From Aeromicrobium sp. (GTDB lineage: Bacteria > Actinomycetota > Actinomycetes > Propionibacteriales > Nocardioidaceae): a stretch of DNA of 64,000 bases. Shown here in pieces: positions 32,747 through 40,279 of this stretch. The stretch's first letter is position 1. Each line of letters opens with the position of its first letter. The stretch covers positions 1-64,000 of the forward strand of contig JACMOZ010000374.1 in NCBI GenBank assembly GCA_014377785.1. Direction: 5' to 3'. Below the pieces are notes generated by a model that was not told the origin of the DNA, searched no databases, and worked only from the letters and a program-made list of their open reading frames with translations. The translations under genes and the position numbers were made by a program.

Positions 32747-33907
32747 ATGACAGTTGTCCATGCGCCCCCCGTACGTCTCATGCACCACGACGCAGCCGAG
32801 CGGCCCTTTATAGTCATCTGGGAAGTCACGCGCGCCTGCCAGCTCGTATGCACGCATTGTCGAGCCGACGCCATCCGTAGCCGTAACCCATTCGAGCTCA
32901 CCACGGACGAGGGCCGGCGGCTCCTGGACGACCTCGCGTCATTCGGTGCTCCACGCCCGTTGGTAGTACTTACCGGCGGCGACCCGTTCGAGCGACCTGA
33001 CCTGCCCGAGCTGGTCGCGCACGGCACCAAACTTGGCTTGAGCATGGCCCTTTCGCCCTCCGTGACCGATCGCCTCACACGCGAGGTCCTGGTCGAGTTG
33101 CACGACGCCGGGGCCAAGGCAATCTCGCTGTCCCTGGACGGGGCCTCTGCGCAAACCCACGACTCCTTCCGCGGCGTCGACGGAGTCTTTGATGCCACGA
33201 TGGAGGCCGCACGCATGGTTCGCGAGGTGGGTTACCGCCTCCAGATCAACACCACAGTCACCAGAAACACCGTGCACGAGCTCCCCGAGATCCTGAAGAC
33301 CGTGCTCGAGCTCGGCACCACGCTGTGGAGCGTGTTTTTCCTTGTCCCGACTGGTCGGGGCAAACTTCTGGAGCCTCTTACAGCTGCCGAGGAAGAGGAA
33401 GTTCTGCACTGGCTGCATGACGTCTCGGCGCTCGTCGCGATCAAGGCGACCGAGGCGCCCCACTATCGGCGAATCGCCATCCAGCGTGCTGGCGTGGATG
33501 AGGATTCACTCGACGACGTGTTTCCTGTCGGGCCGCTCCGCGCGGAGTTGCGACACAACACCGAGGAACTGCTCAGCGGTCACGAGCCGAGGCGGCGTCA
33601 CCCGCGGGCACCGATCGACGTCAACTCAGGTCGCGGCTTTGCCTTCGTCGACCACGTGGGGATGGTCTATCCCAGCGGATTCCTGCCCGTATCTGTGGGC
33701 CCGGTGCGCGATCAGTCGTTCCCTGAGATCTACCGTGATTCCCTGTTATTGCAGGAACTGCGTGACCCGGACGCCTTTGGCGGCAGGTGCGGACAATGTG
33801 AGTTCAGAACCGTTTGTGGAGGCTCGCGCTCGCATGCCTATGCCACCAGCGGCGACCCTCTGGCCGAGGACCCAAGCTGCCTTTACCAACCCGTCGTTTC
33901 GGCCTGA
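32747..33907 (+). CDS. Radical SAM/SPASM domain protein
   Basis: WEVTRACQLVCTHCRADA (CxxxCxxC) and C-terminal CGQCEFRTVCGGSRSHAYATSGDPLAEDPSC; resembles the TIGR04053 / heme-modifying radical SAM group. Confidence 0.88.
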   Translation: MTVVHAPPVRLMHHDAAERPFIVIWEVTRACQLVCTHCRADAIRSRNPFELTTDEGRRLLDDLASFGAPRPLVVLTGGDPFERPDLPELVAHGTKLGLSMALSPSVTDRLTREVLVELHDAGAKAISLSLDGASAQTHDSFRGVDGVFDATMEAARMVREVGYRLQINTTVTRNTVHELPEILKTVLELGTTLWSVFFLVPTGRGKLLEPLTAAEEEEVLHWLHDVSALVAIKATEAPHYRRIAIQRAGVDEDSLDDVFPVGPLRAELRHNTEELLSGHEPRRRHPRAPIDVNSGRGFAFVDHVGMVYPSGFLPVSVGPVRDQSFPEIYRDSLLLQELRDPDAFGGRCGQCEFRTVCGGSRSHAYATSGDPLAEDPSCLYQPVVSA

Positions 33908-33913
33908 TACTTA

Positions 33914-34300
33914 GATCTTCGCGTTGATGGACTGCAAGCCTGAGTCCTCGCGGGTGCCGCCGATGTCGCCGCCCGATAGTCCGCGATCCACTCGCGGACG
34001 ATGGGGTGTCCGTTGACGCCAGCTTTGCTGGTGTTTCCGCGACGGTCGAGATCGCGCGTCTGCGCGGCGGCGTAGAGCATCGCGACCTTCTTACTCACAG
34101 CCGCGACCTCACCTGGAACACGGGGACCGCAGAGCGGGCAAGAAGGCCGTAGGTACAGGACAGGTCGGCGATCGCCGACTGAGCCTTGGGTGCCGATCAT
34201 GGCGGTGCGCCAAGTGCCGGTGGCGAGCTCGACTGTAGTGCTCGGCGTCACCCGCGTGCACCGACCGACGATCGACGTCGACTCGGGCCGCGGGTTCGCC
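33914..34300. pseudogene. Duplication scar with fragments of the molybdoenzyme 3' end and the radical SAM gene
   Basis: 33914-33994 resembles 34311-34398; 34243-34300 resembles 33594-33643. Confidence 0.75.
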
Positions 34301-34307
34301 GTGATGC

Positions 34308-35843
34308 TCAGATCTTCGCGTTGATGGATTGCAGGCCCGAGTCCTCGCGGGTGCCGCCCATGCCGTCACCCTCGGTCCGATAGTCCTCGATCCACTCGAT
34401 CTTGTGCAGGTACTTGACCATTTTGTAGCCGTGGATGGATTCGACCCGGAGGCGCAACGGCGCACCAAAGGTCAGTGGCAACGGCTTGTCGTTCATGTCG
34501 AACGCGAGGATCGTCTCGTCCTCGTACACCAACTCTTTGGGCAGGCAGGTGTAGTACGGCTCGAGCGGGCGACCGTCATACATGTGCTGTGCCGTGCCGT
34601 AGGAGGTCAGCATCAGAAAGTTGGCGTTTTCGTTGGGTTTAACCAAGGCCAGCACGTCGGAGAGCCGGACGCCGCCCCACTTGGCGATGCCGGTGAAGCC
34701 CTGCATACAGGTGTGCATCGTGATCTGTTCTTGGCGTTGCATGTCGCGCAGGTCGTCCAGCGTCAGTTTGATGGTCTTATTCGTCAGTCCGCCAACCTCG
34801 AGCTCATAACCCTGCCAGTCGTTCTCCCGCAGCGCCTCCCATTCGGGGGATTCCTCAGGGGTCGGATGCCTGCCGTTGGACCAGTGGTAGGGGGAAATGT
34901 CCTCCTCCTTGTAGAAGCCCCGCTGCTTCGACTTCAAACGGTTCACGAACAGTGCACGGATCGGCTCTTCGAGCGTGTTCAGCACGATCTGCGTGCGACG
35001 CAGATCCTTGTGACTCCAGTAGGACTGCCAGAGCCAGAAGGCGATGACCGCGGCGATCATTGTCAGCATGATCACCAGGCCCGCGGCGAACCTCTCCGGC
35101 AGGTATTCACCGAACACCATGTTGGTGACGTTGTGCTGCGGGTAGGCGATGAAAACCAGCGACACATGGAAGACCACGAAGACCAGGTAGATTGCCATTC
35201 CGAGGAAGTGCAGGCTTCGCGCCGATTGGCGGTTTCCGAAGAGCTTGGCGTACCAAGGGAATCGACCGACGACAGCCGGCGACATCGCGATCCCGGTAAG
35301 GATCATCATCGGTGCCACGACGAAGACGATGAATGCGTACATCAGCTGCTGCAGTGCGTCGTACGGCTGGAAGCTCTCCACCGGCGGCAGGTTGGACGAC
35401 AGGTAGGTGGGCATCGACTCCAAAGCCTGGGGAAAGACGTCCCAACTGGTCGGCACGAGACGGCGCCACTGGCCGGTCCCGAAGAGCAGAACGACGTAGA
35501 TCAGACCATTGACCATCCACAGGAAGTTGGTTACGCCGTGCCAGCGACGCCCTAGGCCGATCTTCTTGCCGCCGGGCAGCGAGAACCATTTGGGGAGCAC
35601 GAGCTCGTCGTCGCGCGCCATGTACTCCCCCTCCTTTGTGGGGACGACGCTCTTGGTGAAGTGGATCCACTCGGTCCCGGGGCCGCAGTTGTTGTTCCAA
35701 TACAGCCGCGGGTGTGACGACAGAATCTCGATCCCGCTGCGAATGAGGACTCCGATGAACACGAAGTTGATGAAATGGGTTATCCGCAACCAGGCCGGGA
35801 AGCCGAGATCACCGGATGCGGTAGCAGTTATGAACGTGTTCAT
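34308..35843 (-). CDS. Cytochrome b561-like membrane domain fused to sulfite-oxidase-fold molybdopterin oxidoreductase domain
   Basis: N-term polytopic with His residues (RITHFINFVF, GRRWHGVTNFLWMV, RSLHFLGMAIYLVFVVFHV); C-term MHTCMQGFTGIAKWGGVRLSDVLALV...LPLTFGAPLRLRVESIHGYKMVKYLHKIEWIEDY. Start uncertain (35843, 35882, or TTG at 35924). Confidence 0.85.
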   Translation of the reverse strand: MNTFITATASGDLGFPAWLRITHFINFVFIGVLIRSGIEILSSHPRLYWNNNCGPGTEWIHFTKSVVPTKEGEYMARDDELVLPKWFSLPGGKKIGLGRRWHGVTNFLWMVNGLIYVVLLFGTGQWRRLVPTSWDVFPQALESMPTYLSSNLPPVESFQPYDALQQLMYAFIVFVVAPMMILTGIAMSPAVVGRFPWYAKLFGNRQSARSLHFLGMAIYLVFVVFHVSLVFIAYPQHNVTNMVFGEYLPERFAAGLVIMLTMIAAVIAFWLWQSYWSHKDLRRTQIVLNTLEEPIRALFVNRLKSKQRGFYKEEDISPYHWSNGRHPTPEESPEWEALRENDWQGYELEVGGLTNKTIKLTLDDLRDMQRQEQITMHTCMQGFTGIAKWGGVRLSDVLALVKPNENANFLMLTSYGTAQHMYDGRPLEPYYTCLPKELVYEDETILAFDMNDKPLPLTFGAPLRLRVESIHGYKMVKYLHKIEWIEDYRTEGDGMGGTREDSGLQSINAKI

Positions 35844-35917
35844 GTCTCGTTTGTTGCCTCTCCGCTGACGTTCTGGGAACATCCACCACGCTATGAAGCG
35901 GAGCCCTTCCCGGGTCA

Positions 35918-35931
35918 GGGCCAAAGGTCCC
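35918..35931 (-). promoter_or_regulatory. DosR/DevR-box-like element upstream of the molybdoenzyme
   Basis: Minus strand TTCGGGACCTTTGGCCCTGA; 14-mer core identical to 28468-28481. Confidence 0.5.
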
Positions 35932-36011
35932 GAAGGCCTGAGGGGTATATCACATAGAACTGCCTCATGGCGTCGACGTCCAGCTCGTCCGGAACTGCAA
36001 AAGGGCGATGA

Positions 36012-36527
36012 CTAGATGAAGAGCATCTGAGCGCCGTCCGTCATCTCGATGAAGTCGCTGGCGCTGATGATGTCCTCGACCTCGTCGTAAAGGTCATCCT
36101 TGGTGAGGCGATTCATGTCGGCCGACATCCGGCACGCCCAAAGGTGTCCGCCTGAAGCGACAATCTGCTCGAGGAACTCTGGGACTTCCGGGACGTCGAG
36201 GGCGGCAATGGACTTTTTCAGCTTTGCCGTGGCCATTGCCGTCATACCGGGAAGCCCACCCAGGCCCTGTGGCATGTGGGTCGCGGGGTTGCCGAGCATG
36301 GTGAACTTCATGTCTCCCATGGTTTTTTTGTTGATCATGTCGAAACCCCAGAAGGTGAAGAACAGGTGGGTCTCGATGCCCTCGCCGAGGGCGGCGTTGG
36401 CCATGATCAATCCGGGGTAGGCCATGTCCAAACTGCCCTTTGAGCAAATGATGGCCAGTTTGCGCCCGTCGGGAGTTTCGCTGTCGAATTTAGGGACGAT
36501 GGCTGGGGTGGTGTCTGTAGCGTTCAT
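36012..36527 (-). CDS. DsrE-family protein
   Basis: KLAIICSKGSLDMAYPGLIMANAALGEGIETHLFFTFWGFDMINK...GGHLWACRMSADM. Confidence 0.88.
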   Translation of the reverse strand: MNATDTTPAIVPKFDSETPDGRKLAIICSKGSLDMAYPGLIMANAALGEGIETHLFFTFWGFDMINKKTMGDMKFTMLGNPATHMPQGLGGLPGMTAMATAKLKKSIAALDVPEVPEFLEQIVASGGHLWACRMSADMNRLTKDDLYDEVEDIISASDFIEMTDGAQMLFI

Positions 36528-36555
36528 GTCGATTTCTCCATTCGTGATTGGTGGG

Positions 36556-36870
36556 TCAGACGCAGCCTTGCGGTTTGGGAAGGCCGGCGATGTAGGCCAT
36601 CTTCTTGGCAGGCTTCTGCGGGAACAAGGCGAACAGTTGTTTGACCCCGATGCCGCCGACGTTGGAAATACGGCGAAGGGTCGCAGTTTCGCCCTTCTCC
36701 TCGAAGTCCTTGCGCAGGAACCGGATCGCGTTCCAGTGCTCTTCGGTGAGGGTGATGCCGATCTGGGTCGCTAGGACCGTCGCGAGGGCGTCGTCCCATT
36801 CGGTGGGGTCGGTCAGGAAGCCTTCATCGTTGACGTGGATCTCGTGGCCGCCAAGCGTGGTTACGGGCAT
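36556..36870 (-). CDS. DsrC/TusE-family sulfur relay protein
   Basis: EGFLTDPTEWDDALATVLATQIGITLTEEHWNAIRFLRKDFEEKGETATLRRISNVGGIGVKQLFALFPQKPAKKMAYIAGLPKPQGCV. Confidence 0.92.
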   Translation of the reverse strand: MPVTTLGGHEIHVNDEGFLTDPTEWDDALATVLATQIGITLTEEHWNAIRFLRKDFEEKGETATLRRISNVGGIGVKQLFALFPQKPAKKMAYIAGLPKPQGCV

Positions 36871-36883
36871 GGCATTGTCTCCT

Positions 36884-38131
36884 TCACTTAGTAGAGGTCG
36901 GTTCGGTGGTCTTGCCCACCATGGACATGTGGGTCGTCACCGGCATTGGGCGGCCGGGAAGCATGATGTTCCAGTAGATCCAGCGGAACGCGAGCTTGCC
37001 GAGGTGGTTGGCCCGGGTCTCCTTCAGCAGGTCCATCGGTCCGAGCAACGGAAGCGGGTATTTACCCGTCAGCGGTTCGGTGTCGTAGTTGAAGTCGATG
37101 AGCAAGCCCTTGCCGTTGCCGGACTCGATGAAGCAGTTGGTGTGGCCGTCGAAGGAGCCGGTCATCGGCTTGCCAGCGATGAGCTGGCAGAAGTTGTCGA
37201 CGAAGATTTCTACCGAGAAGTGCGCGACCGAACCGGCCTTGGATGCCGGGATGTTGGAGGCGTCTCCTACCGCGAAGATATTCGGGTAGGCGTGGGACTG
37301 AAGAGTGTGCTTGTCGACGGCGACATAGTTGAGTTCGTCGCCCAGCCCGGAGCGGGCCACGAAGTCGGCGCCCATGTTCAGCGGAACGGTGACCAAGAGG
37401 TCGAACGGCACCTCGCGCTCGTCGTAGGAAACCAGCAACTTGTTGTCGACGTCTATCCGCTCGACCATGAAGTCTGACTCCACGGCGATCTTGCGTTCGT
37501 CGAGCATGGACCCCAGGTGCGCCGAGGCGATCGGCTTGGTGAAAGCACCGGGCAACGGCGTCACGTAGACCATTTCCACGCGTTCGCGCAGGCCCCGCTC
37601 GCGCAACCAGGCGTCGACCAAGAAGGTGAACTCCAGTGGCGCAACCGGGCATTTGATCGGCATATCGGTGATGTGCACGACCAAACGGCCGTGATCGAAG
37701 TCCTGCAGTGCCGTGGCCAGCGCCTTGGCTCCTTCGAAGGTGTAGAAGTCGAAGATGCTGCGGCGCCACTCCGTCTCGAGCATGCCCGGGGTCTGGTCCG
37801 GCCGGGGTGTGGTGCCGGAGGCGATGACCAGGTAGTCATAGTCCAGGCTTTGGCCATCGATCAGGGCCACCGTATTCGTGTTGGCATCGATGCGATCGAC
37901 CTCGCCGATCACGAAGTGAACTCCGTCGGGGAGGGAGGCGTCGCGCGGCCGGGTGATCTGGTCCGGTGAGTAGACGCCGAACGGTATGAACAAGTAACCG
38001 GGCTGATAGGGGTGCACATTGTCACGGTCCACGATGGTGATGTCCCACTCACCGTCGTCGAGGCGGCGCCGCAGTTTGTTGACTATCATTGTGCCGGCTG
38101 TCCCTGCACCCAACACCAGTAACTTCTTCAC
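36884..38131 (-). CDS. sqr: Sulfide:quinone oxidoreductase-like FAD-dependent oxidoreductase
   Basis: LVLGAGTAGTMIVNKL, NVHPYQPGYLFIPFG, DYLVIASGTTPRPDQTPGM, KCPVAPLEFTFLVD, NIFAVGDASNIPASKAGSVAHF. Confidence 0.88.
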   Translation of the reverse strand: MKKLLVLGAGTAGTMIVNKLRRRLDDGEWDITIVDRDNVHPYQPGYLFIPFGVYSPDQITRPRDASLPDGVHFVIGEVDRIDANTNTVALIDGQSLDYDYLVIASGTTPRPDQTPGMLETEWRRSIFDFYTFEGAKALATALQDFDHGRLVVHITDMPIKCPVAPLEFTFLVDAWLRERGLRERVEMVYVTPLPGAFTKPIASAHLGSMLDERKIAVESDFMVERIDVDNKLLVSYDEREVPFDLLVTVPLNMGADFVARSGLGDELNYVAVDKHTLQSHAYPNIFAVGDASNIPASKAGSVAHFSVEIFVDNFCQLIAGKPMTGSFDGHTNCFIESGNGKGLLIDFNYDTEPLTGKYPLPLLGPMDLLKETRANHLGKLAFRWIYWNIMLPGRPMPVTTHMSMVGKTTEPTSTK

Positions 38132-38207
38132 GGCTGACTCCTCGCCTCGTGTGCTGGCATTCCTTGCTTACTCATCACGTTACGAGCGAGTCGTATGTCG
38201 GCACAGT

Positions 38208-38220
38208 GCCGAAAGTCCCC
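38208..38220 (-). promoter_or_regulatory. Candidate DosR-like box upstream of sqr
   Basis: Minus strand GGGGACTTTCGGC, about 77-89 nt upstream of the sqr ATG. Confidence 0.4.
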
Positions 38221-38237
38221 ATGCAGGGGGCGTTATG

Positions 38238-39953
38238 TCACCTTTCGCCGTCGGCCAGACAGGCAGGGGGCAGGTCGAACCAGCGCAAGTGTTCGAAGTC
38301 CGCCGACACTAAGTCGATGAAGGACTCACCGGACGCAGGGGTGGCCGCCGCGAACACGGTCTTGGCCTCCTCGAGGTAGTGCTGGAGATCGGACTCCGGC
38401 GCGCGGTCATGGTCGCTCGGGTGCCGCATGCGCCCCTGCTCGTCATACGTCACCTGTTTCAGGCGCAGCGAAGGTTCCACGGGCCCATGACGGTGTCGCC
38501 ACAGGCCCGTAGCCGGGTCGAATCGGTAGTCGCCGAGCAGGCGCCACCCGTCCCTCGCCACGAGCTGTACGGCCTCGAGGATGTAGGAGAAGACCGTCTC
38601 GGAGATGAAGTAGTTGAAATTCACCCGGACCCAGCCCGGCTTGATGCCCTCGCAACCGTGGGCAATCTCGCGATCGAATTCGTGGGACCGGTCCGGATTG
38701 ATACCCAGCAGCCGGTGCCCGTAAGGACCCGCGCACGAGCAGCCACCGCGGGACTGGATCCCGAACAAGTCATTGAGCAGGGAGACGACGAAGTTGTGGT
38801 GCAGATAGCGCCCGCTGGGCGCGCGCACGACGAACGAGACGATCGACAGCCGCTCCGCCTCGAGGTTGCCAAGGATCTCGATGGATGGCTCCTGCAACCA
38901 GGCGCTGACGGCGCGCCGTAGGTAGTCCTCCTCGTGGGAGCGGATCACGTCGACCCCCACGGCCTGCTTGAGCTGGAACACAAGCCCGGCGCGGATCGCC
39001 TCGACGATGGCCGGAGTGCCGCCCTCCTCGCGCTGGGCCGGGTCGTCGAGATAGCGATGCTCGGTCGGGTTGACGTAGGCAACGGTGCCACCGCCCGGGA
39101 TGTCGGGCACGCGGTTGCGCAGCAACTCGCGTCGGACGACCAGGACCCCTGGGGTACTGGGGCCGCCGATCAGCTTGTGGGGGCTGAGGAACAAAGCGTC
39201 CTTGTAGGACAACGGGTCGCGTTCCGGTCCGCCGTACATCTCGATGTCGACATAAGGGGCGGCCGCAGCGAAGTCCCAGAAGGACAACGCGCCATGACGA
39301 TGCAGGAGGGCTGATATCTCGTGAGTGCTGCTGACGATTCCCGTGACATTGCTGGCGGCTGAGAACGAGCCGATGCGCAGCGGTCGGGCTGCGTACCGCA
39401 ACAGTTCTCTCTCGAGCTGCGCGGCGTCGATGTGACCGTCGGTGTCTTGGGGGATCACCACGACGTCGGCGACCGACTCGCGCCACGGCAGCTCGTTCGA
39501 ATGGTGCTCGAAAGGCCCGATGAACACCACGGGTCGCTCTTCGGAGGCTATGTGGTCGCTGAGGTGGTAGGTGTCGTCCAGGATCGAGGGGATGCGCAGA
39601 CCAAGGACGCCGACCAGCTTGTCTATTGCACCGGTGCATCCCGACCCGGCGAAGATGACCACGGTGTCGTCGTCTCCACCGACCGCATCGCGGATGATCC
39701 GGCGCGCGTCCTCACGTAGCCGGGTGGTCTGCAAGCCGGTGCCACTGGACTCGGTGTGGGTGTTGGCATAGCGGGGCAGCACCTCATCCCGGATGAAGTC
39801 CTCGATGAAGGTCAGTGCCCGTCCCGATGCGGTGTAGTCGGCGTAGGTCACGCGCCGTGGTCCATAGGGTCCGGGCATCACCTGGTCGTCGCCGATGACG
39901 GACTGGCGGACCCTGGCCAGCAGTGGGCTCTGGATCGGTTCAATGACGTCCAT
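38238..39953 (-). CDS. PLP-dependent class V aminotransferase / cysteine-desulfurase-like protein
   Basis: 571 aa; PLP-Lys motif LSPHKLIGGPSTPGVLV, Cys motif IQSRGGCSCAGPYGHRLLGI. Confidence 0.87.
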   Translation of the reverse strand: MDVIEPIQSPLLARVRQSVIGDDQVMPGPYGPRRVTYADYTASGRALTFIEDFIRDEVLPRYANTHTESSGTGLQTTRLREDARRIIRDAVGGDDDTVVIFAGSGCTGAIDKLVGVLGLRIPSILDDTYHLSDHIASEERPVVFIGPFEHHSNELPWRESVADVVVIPQDTDGHIDAAQLERELLRYAARPLRIGSFSAASNVTGIVSSTHEISALLHRHGALSFWDFAAAAPYVDIEMYGGPERDPLSYKDALFLSPHKLIGGPSTPGVLVVRRELLRNRVPDIPGGGTVAYVNPTEHRYLDDPAQREEGGTPAIVEAIRAGLVFQLKQAVGVDVIRSHEEDYLRRAVSAWLQEPSIEILGNLEAERLSIVSFVVRAPSGRYLHHNFVVSLLNDLFGIQSRGGCSCAGPYGHRLLGINPDRSHEFDREIAHGCEGIKPGWVRVNFNYFISETVFSYILEAVQLVARDGWRLLGDYRFDPATGLWRHRHGPVEPSLRLKQVTYDEQGRMRHPSDHDRAPESDLQHYLEEAKTVFAAATPASGESFIDLVSADFEHLRWFDLPPACLADGER

Positions 39954-40014
39954 TGATCGAGCCTATAAGCGGGGGGTCACCAACAGAAGGGGACAAAGGC
40001 CCGCAACTGACAAA

Positions 40015-40030
40015 ATACCCCCTAGGGTAT
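40015..40030. promoter_or_regulatory. CsoR/CstR-type operator-like palindrome
   Basis: ATACCC-CCTA-GGGTAT inverted repeat upstream of the SufS-like gene and of plus-strand ORFs. Confidence 0.5.
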
Positions 40031-40279
40031 GCTGGTTGCATCTATCAGAGCGCGGACGGTCGTGGGTGCCCGGTACCTCGGCGAGGCCGGGCGTCGCCCG
40101 ATCGAGGAGCCAATCATGAGCAGCAGAGTCACTACTGGGACGAGCCGGAGCGCCGCCCGAGCGTCGCGATGCGCTGCTGGCCATCGCCTTCCACGGCACA
40201 GCGCACAACACGCTGACGACGACACCCGAGCTCTCGATCACCTTGGCGGACGCTGCGAGCCAGAAACCCCAGAGGACGC

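Noticed and set aside
34329-35555. Plus-strand 408 aa ORF opposite the molybdoenzyme
   Set aside because: His/Gln/Asp-rich antisense translation of a clear minus-strand gene; no domain.
36556-36870. DsrC-like gene as evidence of dissimilatory sulfite reduction
   Set aside because: CysB is absent and no dsrAB is visible in the window.
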